Translations under genes and position numbers: made by a program
DNA from: Buxus sempervirens
Taxonomy: Eukaryota; Streptophyta; Magnoliopsida; Buxales; Buxaceae
Direction of reading: 5' to 3'
NCBI GenBank assembly: GCA_947561395.2
Contig: OX387187.1
Location: 23,727,829 to 23,791,828 of the forward strand
Length of the DNA stretch: 64,000 bases
Shown here: piece by piece, positions 11,760-22,579 of the stretch
How the letters are laid out: each line of letters begins with the position of its first letter
How positions within the stretch are numbered: the stretch's first letter is position 1
The notes under the pieces: model-generated
The model's database searches: none
What the model was told of the DNA's origin: nothing
The model's input: only the letters and a program-made list of their open reading frames with translations

Positions 11760-11905
11760 AAGTGTAAAATCTGGCCAAACTGGTCATGACCGTATTTTGT
11801 TTACGGACTGGTCATACCTGCAGTTGATATACGGTCACGACGTGCCCGTATTAATAATACAGGCAAGGCGCGACCATAATATATATACAGGCACAGGGGT
11901 CTTTG
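11760..11905. repeat. palindromic words in U3 of the Tat solo LTR
   Basis: GGTCATGACC, ATACGGTCACGACGTGCCCGTAT-like and GGCGCGACC words cluster 200-340 bp before the TATA box, the place where element B carries its AACCG dyads. The words differ from those of B although the LTRs are related. Confidence 0.55.
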
Positions 11906-12100
11906 TGCGAATTTTACCTTTTTTATTTTTGAGCCTTATCTGCACCCAAATATCTCTCTTGGATAAGCGAATTCTCTTATGTATCTGTTCGAATTATCTC
12001 ATTAATCTTTGTGGATAAAGGATGGGCATGATTTTGTGTTTAACTCAAACTGAAACTCTATCTTGCCAAACCTTGGACCAACCATACCCCTGTGTTTGCC

Positions 12101-12109
12101 TATAAATAG
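12101..12109 (+). promoter_or_regulatory. TATA box of the Tat solo LTR
   Basis: TATAAATAG in the context GCCTATAAATAGAAGG. The same context occurs in the LTR of element B (45217-45225, - strand, CTATAAATAGAGGGG). Confidence 0.65.
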
Positions 12110-12267
12110 AAGGCCTTTCCTCAAGCAAAAGACCACGAAATTTTGAAGTCCAAAGAACTCCAAGAGAAGAATCCCTGCTGCCTGCCTGCTCAATCCAGGT
12201 AAGTCCCCTTTTCCCTTTTATTTTCTGTCTTCAATTCTAGATATAATAGGATCATCTCTATTGCTGT

Positions 12268-12575
12268 AGAATAAGGCCATATCTGTTTTCGTATTCCTAA
12301 ACTTGTCTCTAAGTACCTCAAGGGTCTCTCTAGCCGTAAAACGTGAAGAGAGAACTAGGGGAAAGGGGAACAGGTGGATCCCTAGAATAGAACCCCATAT
12401 CTGTTTTTCTCTTTTTTCTAGAATAAGGCCTGTGATTGTGTTTGTATACCCAAACCTATCTCTAAGTACCTCAAGAGTCTCTCTAACCGTAAAACGTGAA
12501 GAGAGAACTAGGGGAAAAGAGACCAGGTGGATCCGTAGGGTGGACCCCCATGTGCTCAAATCTGTGAGATATGGC
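12268..12575 (+). repeat. 153-bp tandem duplication in the Tat solo LTR
   Basis: Two copies hold in order TAGAATAAGGCC, CTAAGTACCTCAAG, the CTCTCT...AGAGAG block (12326 and 12479) and AGGTGGATCC. The LTR of element B has one copy of the block (about 44950-44990). Confidence 0.85.
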
Positions 12576-13899
12576 TGTTTTAAATATCCTGATCATGTTT
12601 TAATGCTTTTTATGATGAATCTGAATGAATACATGAATCCATGATGTTTATAGCATGAGATCCCCACTTTTTTCCAAAATTTGGATTTTTGCCACTTTTG
12701 CACCTATAGCACTGTTTTCGTGATTTTTGTGGTTTTAGGCTAGGATCTTGGATTTATCATGATCAATATGGTAGATCTGAATCCAGAAGCCTGAAAATAA
12801 ATTCTAGGGTTTCATGATATAGTTTTTTTAATTGTTTTTCATTATTGAGAGAAGACCCTACGGTCTAAATTCTCCCCTTTCGGTGTTTTTTACCAATAAA
12901 GGTATTTTTGGTTTTTATTTTCTGATTTAATGTGAAATTTGAGCTTTATCTATGCCCTGGACTATTCAAGTTCAATTTTGAAATATTTTATAAAAATCAT
13001 ATTTTTCCAGATTTCTAGAATTTTGACTTGAAGCCAGATTTTTGGATTTTTCACTTTAAATTGATTTTATTTGATTTTATCTCAATTTTGTTTTGATCAT
13101 GAAACCCTAGGAATGGTATGATCATGTTTGATAGTTCTGGATCAATCAGACTATTCATATGAAAAAACCATACAATTTTGTCTTTTGTGATTTTGTGTGA
13201 TTTTTATAGCAAGCTTTTTCCTTTATTTTAAACATGAACAATACCTGGCAACCACCTTGTGTGGATGAATAGGGGTGCCTAACACCTTCCCCTGTTCATA
13301 ACTTAATCCCCTTACCCATCTCTGGTTGTTTTTTTTAGGAGGGATATTTTGCCCTAAAATTGCCTTTTGTGCTTATTTAATATTTTGGTTTCCATTCACA
13401 CCTAAATTGAATGGTGGCAACTCTTTGTTTTATATAATCCCGCGTGATGATTGAGGAAATCAGTAAATTGTTTTTTCCCATGTCTCACAACCACCAAGTG
13501 TTTTTATTCAAATCCAACCTATGTATAAGCGAGAATTACGTGTCTAGAAAGTGTCCCAACTAAAAGTATCTCTAAATTACAAGTAACAAGGACTTTGGGT
13601 AGGTGTTACCAAGGAAGGTCTTACAAAGAGTTTCTGTCCCAGAGTACTATAGGATTAGGATAACTTGTCTCCACCACTTCAAGCACCTTTCGATTAACCT
13701 TTAGAGATAGAAATCAAGAACCAAGACCTAGTTGTACAAGCATCAAAGAATTAAGGTATAGGTTGCCCAAGTGAAACTCAAAAAAGTGGAAATCCCTGAA
13801 AAGCTGACCTTTATTGATGAGCTTTATTATGAGTACACCACACGAGCAGGCAAGGCTTCGGCCAGCACTAGTATATAGTTTGAAGGGCATAGCCGTAGT

Positions 13900-14175
13900 A
13901 AATTACAAGATATGCCGAGCATTGGCCCCTATATTTATTTGTATGACCTCAAAGGCATTGGCCCGATACCTGTAATATGAGATGGAAAGAGGGCTGTGGC
14001 CCATGGATAATTGCTCCATGAATGAAAGGGCAGTGGCCCCATGGCATTGGTGCATATACATTGAAAAGAGGGCAGTGGCCCATGGTGATTGATAGTGAAT
14101 GGAGGGCAGTAGCCCAGAATCCATGAGTAATGAATAAGGGCTTGGCCCAATAATGACTTGGGTAAGGCCATAGGC
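13900..14175 (+). repeat. degenerate GGGCAGTGGCCCATGG repeats
   Basis: Six or seven copies of a GGCAGTGGCCC-like word (also GGCATTGGCCC, GGCTGTGGCCC, GGCAGTAGCCC) occur about every 40-50 bp in the chromovirus LTR. Reading frames open here are by-products. Confidence 0.65.
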
Positions 14176-14319
14176 TACCTTTGAGATATGGCATGCACGG
14201 GTGCATAACCCACTTGATATTTGGAGTAACATTACTATTGTCCATGCTATTTCTAAATAGGATTGTTATACACATGCTCCATGGCCGAGTGCCATTGTTA
14301 CTGTTCATGTTGTACAGTG

Positions 14320-14745
14320 TTATTCCGGCACCATGTGTAATCGGTGGCCGATGCCCATTTGCTATGTGTAATCAGCAATTGATGTAGATATTGTTCCGGC
14401 ATCATGTGTAATCAATGGCCGATGCCCATTTTCTATGTGTAATCAGCAATAGATGTATATATTGTTCCGGCACCATGTGTAATTGGTGGCCGATGCCCAT
14501 TCGCTATGTGTAATCAACAATGGATGTATATATTGTTCCAGCACCATGTGTAATCGGTGGCCGATGCCAATGTGCTATGTGTAATAAGCAATGGATGAGT
14601 ATCATTCCGACACCAGGTGTAATCAGTGGCTGACGCCCATGTGCTATGTGAAATCAGAAATGGATGCCTACGTCGTGTGTAATCAGTGTAGATGTTTAGC
14701 CACCACGTGTAATCAGTGAAGCTAGATGGATATGTGTTGTTGTTG
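14320..14745 (+). repeat. 71-bp tandem array in the chromovirus LTR
   Basis: Units start at CCGGCACCATGTGTAATC-like sequence near 14325, 14396, 14467, 14538 and 14607, each with GGTGGCCGATGCCCAT and CTATGTGTAATCAGCAAT. Later units decay. Confidence 0.9.
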
Positions 14746-15635
14746 ATGTATGGACTATATTGTGATACCACTCCATTTATTCTGGGGTAATTATCTATGG
14801 ATATTTATACGACGTGTGTGATCGGCATAGATGCCTAGCCACCGCGTGTAATTGGTGATGCTAGATGGGAATCTTGAGTAGTATAGCACTAGACCTCTAA
14901 CATAACAATTGGTGAGATTGAATGAAAGGTTGTACTGAATTGATTAACTGTACACTGACGCACAAGCATACACCACCTTGTATGGCACTAAACTGTGTTA
15001 TCTGATTTATGATTTCAACTAACCGCATGTCATGATTTAACCAATTAATATATGCCTAATCTGCGTTTTCTTGTGCATGCATGTGTTGCTTATTGAGACA
15101 TCCGTCTCACAGTTGCTTTACTTCTTATTTTTCAGATCCATCGTCGTCCGGTGTGAAGGACTGGGCTGGGGAGAAAGGCAAAGAGAAACCCTTTGGGTAT
15201 AGAGAGGCAGACTTCTAGAGGCCTTAGGTTTTATTTGTCTTACATTTATAGTTTCTTTTGGAGTGTGTACTTTGTATTTTGAGAAGAGTGATTAGTCACC
15301 GTCATTTTGTAAATAACTCTCGTGTCTTGTTACACTTCGGATGTATATAAACACACCTTGATATGCACAGCATGAATTGTCTTATCACTTGCACATGTTA
15401 GGAAAAAGTTTTAAATCCTTCGCATTTTTTACAAGTAAATGGCCCACTTACCACGGTCTGGGATGGATTGTGACTTGGAGGGGCAGACTTGGTTCTGGGT
15501 CGTGACAATAAGAGTATAGAATAATAAAAAAGGGAAAGGTGGGAGAAGGGGGGGAGTCATGCGAACATGAACATGAAGTTTAATGTGGTCATAGCTATAC
15601 ATGGCTGCAGCTACGGCCAAGAACAGAAACAAAAG

Positions 15636-17150
15636 TTAGTTGTTGTCAATATACAACCATACATCAGATATAGAGCTAGATGCAATTTCTGCTGGAGATG
15701 ACTGTTTGCCTTTGAAAATTCTTCTGTTTCTTTCACGCCAAATGTTGTAGACTATTGACGCAAAGGACAGTTTGGTGGTGAAGGCATGGCTGCCATTTCC
15801 AGCCCCAACATTGAGAAGCCATAAGACCTCTTGATGCCAATTCAATGGAGATCTGAGGTGGTTAATTTTCAGGAGTGTTGAGGACCATACTTCTTTATTG
15901 AATGCATAATCAAAAAATAGGTGATCACAAGATTTTGTATTTTGATGACACAATGAACAAGCTGAGTTGGTAATTATATTATTGGCTTGTAGCCTATCAC
16001 ATGTGCTGAGTTTCCCATGGGGAGCTAAGCAAAGGATGAAGGAATGACGAGGGATGTGTCCTTAAAACCAAAGTAGGCGGCTCCACTGTACAAAGGTTCC
16101 ATTGACTTTGAGAGATGAATATCCAGCTTTGAGAGAGAATTTGCCATTTGGGAGATTAATCCAGATTACATGATCATTCCTACTTGGATCAGGGGAGGGA
16201 AGAGAACCAAGGCTTGACCAAATTGATCCCAAGCTTGCATTAAGAAGCTTGTTGTTGGTAGAAGGTGGATTCCATGTGTTTCCATTTATGATAATACTAA
16301 CCTTTGCTGTAGAGAGGATTCCTGATTCGATGATCAATCTTCTCCCAAAATATTTCAATAGAGGGCCATAAGGATGCCAGTTGTCCTGCCAAAAGCTTGT
16401 TCCATGACCATCATGGATTTTATGAGTGATTAAATGGCCAACCTTGCTTCTTGTTTTGAGGATTTTCCGCCAACTCCAAGAGGCATTGCTTGGAATTCTG
16501 AGTTCCCAAAAAAAATTTCTCTTGATAAGGTTTGAAGAGACCCAAGATCCCCATAAGGATGTCTGATTCGAAACAATTAGCCAGATGTATCTTGCAATGG
16601 CTGCTATGTTCCATGTTTCTAGATCAATTAAGCCTAGACCACCTGTTTCCTTGCTCAAGCAAACAATATCCCAACTGACAGGCACTAACTTCTTGTGCAT
16701 GGAAGGACCAGACCATAGAAACCTCCTCATTAATTGGTCAATTACTTGTGTGGTCTTTTTGGGCAAAATAAACATTGAAAGCCAAAAAGTAGCAATGGAG
16801 AAGATGATTGATTTGACCATCTAAAGCCTCCTAGCATAAGATAAAAATTTGCCCTTCCAACTAGCAAGCTCTGCTCTGATCTTTGATAGCAGTGGTTCAC
16901 ATGAGACAATCGATAACTTTGAAGAGACGAGTGGTAGCCCAAGGTATTTCACAGGGAGGGTACCTTCATTGAATTCAATAGCTTGAAGGATATGATCTTT
17001 AACCCTTTGACTTGTTCCTAAGAAGAAAATAGAACTTTTGGAGAAATTAATGTGGAGTCCAGATGTAGTAGCAAAGATTTCCATTGCATTCATCAAACAT
17101 GTAACTGAAGAGATTTCTGTAGCAGAGAAGAGGAACAGGTCATCACCCTT
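15636..17150 (-). pseudogene. LINE ORF2 C-terminal remnant (RT end and zf-RVT)
   Basis: Three open stretches together match the C-terminal half of plant L1 ORF2. 17150-16821 starts at the catalytic box (DDLFLF remains, the first part is lost by truncation) and has FSKSSIFFLG and PVKYLGLPL. 16820-16062 has RRFLWSG, KETGGLGL and SFWQDNW motifs. 15953-15636 is the zinc-binding region with CDHLFFDYAF and NIWRERNRRIF. The stretches lie in different frames, so the remnant is inactive. The first few codons of the rightmost open frame, beyond 17151, belong to flanking DNA. Confidence 0.85.
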
Positions 17151-17167
17151 CGAATTTTTGAGTTGTT

Positions 17168-17837
17168 GACATGGCCAATAGGGCAATTTATAACATCATA
17201 GCCCTTAATTCTCATTTCGAGTTAATCTACAGCATCATTTTTCATTGAGTTACTCTATGGTGCCATTTTCTCGTTTCCTGAATAATATATAGTACATATT
17301 CCCTAAATCATGACATCTCAATTTTAGTATGTTTATGAGCTTTATATGTATTTGAGATATTTGAACTAGATCATTTTTTTTTTTTTTTGGATAAAATATT
17401 GTGGAATTTATTTAATTTTTTAATTATTTTTCTAACTTGTATTTGGATGCAAGAATGGTTTATTTAGAAGGTGATGATAAACGTATATTTTTTTTAGGTG
17501 ATTTCTCTCATATCTATTAGGTACTAGTGAGAGGATGCATTTCTCTCATATCTATTAGGTACTAGTGAGAGGATGCATGTGTTGCACCTAGAGTCATTAT
17601 TTCAAGATATTTTGGACTTAGAAGAATCAACTGCGCCTGCCCCCCACACCTTCTCTCCGATTAAAACATGATATGTCAATGTACCTATTTTTTACTTATG
17701 GTATTCACAAGGCACATATTCATAATGTAAAAGATCGTCACGAATTGAATGCTCTCATTCCTAACCGAATTACACACCTACAACATGACATTTTAAAAAA
17801 GGACCCTACCTCTTGGTTTTGATATTTGCAGCTCTAC
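17168..17837. other. AT-rich spacer with a 38-bp duplication
   Basis: No gene is seen. A 38-bp unit (TTTCTCTCATATCTATTAGG and on) is repeated in tandem at about 17501-17577. Confidence 0.6.
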
Positions 17838-17840
17838 TAA

Positions 17841-18810
17841 GGTTGCGTTTGGTATTGCTTCTCAAAAATTGCTTAAAAAAAAGCAATTAGATTGCTTTTG
17901 TTTCTATGAAGATCTTTTCATGAAGCTAAATTGTTTGGTTCTCATTTACTTTACTACCAAAAAGAATGTTTGGTAACATCAAAAAAATAAAAATTGCTTC
18001 TTTGCCATTATTATCACTATTATAGTAGGGGCAAGGTTTGCAATTTTATGATATTTCGCTAAAATGTTGCGAAATTTTGCTATTTTCGAAGATGGTGACA
18101 CAAAACCACATTGAAGAAGGAAATGTCAAAGATTCCTCGACGTCACGAAAATAGAAGTTATTAGATTTTCCCTGATGTCGGCGAAATGTCAATAATATAC
18201 TATTTTTTTAGATTTTTTAATTTATTTTTTTAATGTCTTGCAATTTTTCCCTCATTTCAGCAAAATTTCACTAGTAACACCTAGCGAAATATCGTTCAAA
18301 ACGACATTGTAAACCTTGGGTAGGGGTGAGTGATGGCAGTGAATGGCTGGTGTTAATGATGGTGCCCATAGTGGAAATTGAGGTTGGATGGTGGTGGTGG
18401 TGGGTGGAGGTGGTGGTGACAATGAGTGAGTAATGGCTGGTAGTAGTGGTGATAGTAGGTAGGGGTGTAGTGGTGGGTGGTGTTAATGGCAGTGCCCAAG
18501 GTAGGAAGTAAAGGTGGTGAGTGGTGGAGGTGGGTGGAGGAGGTGGTGAGTGGTGGTGGGTGGTGTGGTAGTAGTGGTGGGTGGTGGTTGTAGTGGTCGT
18601 TTTTGGGTTGGTTGTTAGTATTAGAAAAAAAAAGCAAAAATTGAAAAGCAAAAAAATTTTGTTTCTCAAGAAAGGTAATTAGATTACTTTTGCTTCATCA
18701 TGAGAATCAAAAGCAAACACTAACCAAGCATACTTATTGCTTTAAAAAGCTTGATTTTGCTTAAATAAGCAAAAAAGAAGCAAAAACGAAAAGCAATACC
18801 AAATGCCGCC
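17841..18810. mobile_element. PIF/Harbinger-like MITE
   Basis: Terminal inverted repeats GGTTGCGTTTGGTATTGCTT (17841-17860) and, reversed, GGCGGCATTTGGTATTGCTT (18791-18810) are flanked by TAA on both sides (17838-17840 and 18811-18813). A GG...TTTGG terminus with a TAA/TTA target duplication fits Harbinger. No transposase is encoded. The length of 970 bp is partly due to an internal minisatellite. Confidence 0.75.
18311..18600. repeat. GGTGG/GTGGT minisatellite inside the MITE
   Basis: Simple purine-thymine repeat (GGTGGTGGTGGGTGG-like) with two copies of an AATGGC(A/T)GTGCCCA segment. The low-complexity His/Pro/Thr reading frames on the - strand are artefacts. Confidence 0.85.
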
Positions 18811-19067
18811 TAAATGTGCAAGGAGAGAGTACTCTCTTACCCAAGCTAACACAACTTACCAGTTCAAGATTTCCTATAAGTTACAATGCACCTATTTATT
18901 ATTCTTTATGTATGTTAACATTTTTCTCCCTTTTTATACATACATTATCTTCTGCCCTCTCCCATGTTCTTTCCCACTAATTCTTTTTTTTAAAATTTTT
19001 GCCAAAAAGGTAAAATCCAAGCACGAATTTAACTTCTTCAAATTTGGTTTCTTAACTGACGATTGTC

Positions 19068-20286
19068 TACTTCAATCTTTTTTTTTTTTCTAGTAGGAAG
19101 ATAACTATGTCATTTCATTCATAACGAAAAACAATACATTGAGAATGGCCGCATCCTCCATTGATGAAACAGAAAAACAACCATGAAAAGGTTGTGGCAA
19201 AAAAAAATATAAAAGTGGGAGAAGCTTAAGCCCCATTAGACAAATTGCAATTCTTAAACAAGGGGTCGAACTTGTAACTAAAGCTACATGAAACCACCTG
19301 AAGAATAGGGGTAAGTTCCAACAAAGGGTCCGTATCAACACGGATTAAAAGTCCCAATAAATGGAGTAAAGGCATCTGCATCGAAGATGAGATAGCCAAC
19401 AAGGGAGTTCTTAGAGAACCGAGAAAACTCAGACTAACAACTTCAATTTGGATAATGGGGGGTAAAGCACCCCTATAACAAGTAGGCCCAATACAGAAAC
19501 AACAAAACCCTAAACAACAAGACTTAAATCTAAACCAAAAAACCAGAAAAGGGCGGTCATCATCACCGGTTCTACCCTGCTTGGGGACCATAGTCCTCTC
19601 GCCGAAGTCGTCAAAAAGCTTCAGGGATCTACCAGAAAAGGTGAACATGATCATGAACCAGCCCAAACACAAAGTCAAGCGAACCCATCGGCATATTATG
19701 ATTTTCAGAGGACTCCAACCAGAAGATGTAAAAGCAAAAAGATGGCGGTCAGATGCAGAGGGCACCCACCCATCCAACGTTTTCTAACAGTGAAAATTAG
19801 CTAGAACATGACCCGGATGTCATCGTCATCCGCATCGGCATCATTGTCCTCTTCAGAAGTGGTTTCCATCTTCGTGGTACTTACCAACACAACAAGAGCT
19901 TAGCCGGAGAAACCAGAAACCCAGAGGATTAAGAGGAAAAAAAACAAGCTTTACATAATTGACTGAGGGATACGAAAAAGCGCTGATGAAAACGAGAGCT
20001 AAAGCTAGATGGAGTGTTTTAACAGGAGAACAGAGAGGACCACCTAAGCAAGAACACAGCCATGAACCCACGGAAACCGCTTGTGAAAACTGACCCACGG
20101 AAACCGCTTGGGAAAACTGGAAAGACACGGCAAACCCGCTCACTGACAGGGAAATCTGCTGCTTAATGTGACCGGAAACTTCAAAGTCACCCTCAAAGCC
20201 TTACGCTTACAAGACCCCACTGCCCTCTTTTCAAAATGGCCTCCAAATCGCCTTCTGACCCCACTGCCCCCCGTGTACTTCAATCT
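19068..20286 (-). mobile_element. unidentified retroposon with poly-A tail and 11-bp target duplication
   Basis: TACTTCAATCT occurs at 19068-19078 and 20276-20286. The left copy runs into a T run (to about 19090), a poly-A tail on the - strand. The body (19079-20275) has no RT. Its - strand 5' part has GGGCAGTGGGGTC repeated and two copies of an AAGCGGTTTCCGTGGGT unit. An open frame of 183 codons (19777-19226) shows no family I know. It may be an internally deleted LINE (5' UTR joined to 3' UTR), a SINE-like element or a retrocopy. No assignment is made. Confidence 0.6.
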
Positions 20287-20616
20287 AAATTGCCATCCGT
20301 AGGTATACATGGAACAGCCTTAACACCGCCAATTATTGCACTTATTTTGCCTTGCGAAACCACACGCTCTAGCCGTTGAATTCGTTTGTTTAGGACTTAC
20401 GCGAAGAAGCCAGCTATGCACCAGCATAGGCCAGTAGTACCCACATTCTCAGTCATCGTAACCCACGTCTTTCCTTTCATTTTCCCTTCTTCACACGCTT
20501 TCTTCTGCTCTTTGCTTGATTATCTTCACTTCTATAAATACCCTTTATCTCATACCCTCTTCAGAGCAATTCTCTCTATCTCCATCTCTCTCCTACATAT
20601 TCAGCTAGCTAAAATC
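20287..20616 (+). promoter_or_regulatory. XTH promoter and 5' UTR
   Basis: A TATA box (TATAAATA, 20533-20540) lies 77 bp before the start codon, giving a short CT-rich leader (TCTCTATCTCCATCTCTCTC) of roughly 50 nt. The retroposon ends only about 250 bp upstream of the TATA box. Confidence 0.7.
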
Positions 20617-20906
20617 ATGTTTATCTTCTGTTCTTATTGCAAAGCTTTGATAATGCTACTTTCTGTACTAATGGCCAACCTTTTAATGGCTGCCTCAGCT
20701 GGTAACTTCTATGAAGACTTTGACATCACATGGGGCGATGGCCGTGCCAGGATACTTAACAAAGGGCAGCTTCTTAGGCTCTCCCTTGACAAGGTCTCCG
20801 GCTCCGGATTCAAATCCAAGAGAGAATATCTCTTTGGAAGGATTGATATGCAGCTCAAGCTTGTTCCAGGAAATTCTGCCGGCACTGTCACAGCTTACTA
20901 TGTAAG

Positions 20907-20942
<36 letters not shown>

Positions 20943-22437
20943 GTTATTGTTGCTTACTATTCTTCTATCTTTACTAGTTTTATTGATAACATTTGATTGC
21001 ATTCCTGTTACAGTTATCTTCTCAAGGGCCAACCCATGACGAGATCGATTTCGAGTTCTTGGGAAACCTTACTGGCCAGCCTTACACACTCCATACTAAT
21101 GTGTACAGCCAAGGGAAGGGGAATAGGGAGCAGCAGTTCCGCCTGTGGTTCGACCCCACCAAGAACTTCCACACCTACTCCATTATCTGGAACCCCCAAC
21201 AGATTGTGTATGTCACATCTTCATATTTCTCAGTCACATATATATATGTTAAACAACACTCCCATTACGTATGGCTTTGCACGGCAACATACATGGGAGG
21301 ACAAACACAGGATCTTCACACCTAGATACAAATAAATTTCAAGGTAAACTCACCACCAAGAGTCGACCCCCTCTAATACCATGTTAGACAACCATTGGAC
21401 CTAAAAGATCAAGCTTTTAGGTGCAACAGTTATTCAACATGGCAGCAGAGCAGGAGGTCTCATGTTTGATTGGGGCAAGTTCCTTTGGAATTTATTTGTA
21501 TTGAGGATGTATATTCCCTCAATTTTTTTTTTATTGGTACATCATTCTCAAGCCAGTACCTACTCGGCACATGGTCGGGATTTTGGGGTAGTTGGGGAAG
21601 GAGAACACACACCTAACCACTTACCTCCAAAGAGGAGCACAATGTTTGTTGACTGCATGAACCACACGGTGCACGTAGGCTCTGCAAACTCCATTTATTA
21701 TGCTAAAGGTGGGAGTGGATCCCTGGTCTAGGCTATGACGAGCCAACACATTACCAGCTTAAGCTTCATATATGTCCCCACTAGCTGTCCTTGTATATGT
21801 TCCCATGCAGGAGGGGAACATTGAGATACTGCATTTGGCCCCCTTATATACATAGTTAGGCCTTCATTTATGAGTTTAAGCTTTTAGGTGTAACGGTTGT
21901 TTAACGATATAATCATCTAATTGATGATTATCTATTTCTGATTAAAAAAAACAATATATATAATCATATACTTCTTTAAAATCACTGTTTACAGATTTAT
22001 ATTCTAATAAAATATTTGATTTGCATGGTTTCAGTTTCCTAGTGGATAACATTCCAATCAGAGAGTTCAAGAATGGAGAATCCATGGGCATTCCATTCCC
22101 CAAGAATCAACCCATGAGGATCTATTCAAGTCTCTGGAACGCAGATGACTGGGCAACCCAAGGCGGACTCATAAAAACGGATTGGACAAAGGCACCCTTC
22201 AATGCCTACTACAGAAATTTCAAAGCCAATGCTTGTGTTTGGTCTTCTGGGACCTCGTCCTGTGCTTCAAACTCACCAGATTCCTCGAATACTGTCAACC
22301 CATTAGCAACTTATCAATTGGATGCTTCAAACCGAAAGAGACTGAGATGGGTGCAAAAGAATTTCATGACCTACAATTATTGTGCTGATCTCAAGCGCTT
22401 CCCCGAGGGTCTGCCTCCTGAGTGCAGACGTGCTTAA
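20617..22437 (+). CDS. XTH: xyloglucan endotransglucosylase/hydrolase, three exons
   Basis: Exons 20617-20901, 21014-21207 and 22035-22437 all have GT/AG introns and give 293 residues, the usual XTH length. A signal peptide (about residues 1-28, ending AASA before GNFYEDF) directs it to the cell wall, where these GH16 enzymes cut xyloglucan and rejoin it to another chain. The catalytic motif [10 protein letters not shown] is complete with all three acidic residues, followed at once by the usual NLT glycosylation site. The C-terminal XET domain has paired cysteines and ends [18 protein letters not shown]. The start was chosen at the first methionine before the hydrophobic stretch, after a TATA box at 20533. 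Intact, probably functional. Which XTH paralogue it is cannot be told from reading alone. Confidence 0.95.
20902..21013 (+). other. XTH intron 1 with CT microsatellite
   Basis: GTAAGC donor and TTACAG acceptor. The intron begins with about 16 TC units (20908-20939). Confidence 0.85.
21208..22034 (+). other. XTH intron 2 with repetitive insert
   Basis: The 827-bp intron (GTATGT...TTTCAG) contains two copies of an AAGCTTTTAGGTG(C/T)AAC segment (about 21411 and 21880), with GTTAGACAACC and CATGGTCGGGATTTTGGGG words between. I read it as a degraded repeat about 580 bp long (21340-21920), without clear termini. Confidence 0.55.
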
Positions 22438-22573
22438 TTAGTTCCATTAATTTTCATTTTGAGAGGATTTCTTGTTGTTCATTTGTGAAGATGATGATGT
22501 TCATATCATTGATTCTTTGTTTGCAAGATTGTGTTCTGCCTACAGGAGGGTGAATACTGTAGGTAGCTCATGT

Positions 22574-22579
22574 AATAAA
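22574..22579 (+). terminator. XTH polyadenylation signal candidate
   Basis: AATAAA 137 bp after the stop codon, followed by T-rich sequence. Confidence 0.45.

Larger units (their letters stand above)
11686..13489 (+). repeat. Tat-lineage solo LTR with 5-bp target duplication
   Basis: It begins TGTAGACACCCC, ends CATGTCTCACA and is flanked by ACCAC on both sides (11681-11685 and 13490-13494). Length is 1804 bp. The ends, TATA context, the CTCTCTAGCCG...AAGAGAG block, GGTGCCTAACACCTTCCCC (about 13268) and TGGCAACTCT (13415) all recur in the LTR of element B, so the two are one family or close relatives. No internal region is present, which indicates LTR-LTR recombination after insertion. Confidence 0.93.
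11360..13805 (+). repeat. about 330-bp tandem duplication split by the Tat solo LTR
   Basis: 11360-11685 and about 13495-13805 align over their length. Shared words include AATCCAAC, ATAAAGAGTTT/ACAAAGAGTTT, CCACCACTTCAA and AAAGTGGAAAT-like ends, at roughly 70% identity by eye. The nested LTR sits at the junction between the copies. Confidence 0.75.
10476..15507 (+). repeat. chromovirus-type solo LTR, itself split by a Tat solo LTR
   Basis: It starts TGTGTTG and ends GGGTCGTGACA, an end form common in Tekay/Del LTRs. The hexamer ATAAGA flanks it on both sides (10470-10475 and 15508-15513), and LINE sequence continues on both sides. No internal coding region is present, so it is a solo LTR of about 3.2 kb without the nested 1.8-kb insert. 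It holds a CT-rich leader (about 10640-10690), a palindrome cluster (11130-11310), a 330-bp tandem duplication and two minisatellite-like arrays. Six rather than five matching flanking bases leaves a one-base doubt about the exact ends. Confidence 0.8.
10266..17167 (-). mobile_element. 5'-truncated L1-type LINE with 16-bp target duplication
   Basis: The flanking copies of GAATTTTTGAGTTGTT (10266-10281 and 17152-17167) are identical. The left copy is followed by a T-rich run (10282-10293), the poly-A tail read from the other strand, so the element lies on the - strand with its 3' end at left. It is about 1.83 kb once the LTR insertion at 10476-15507 is removed. It is truncated at 17151 within the RT palm, leaving the RT C-terminal part and the zinc-binding domain. 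5' truncation with a long target duplication is typical of target-primed reverse transcription. Confidence 0.9.

Noticed and set aside
13903-14771. Frames of 78-119 codons on the - strand
   Set aside because: They follow the GGCAGTGGCCC and 71-bp arrays of the chromovirus LTR.
18271-18669. Thr/His/Pro-rich - strand frames
   Set aside because: Low-complexity translation of the GGTGG minisatellite inside the MITE.
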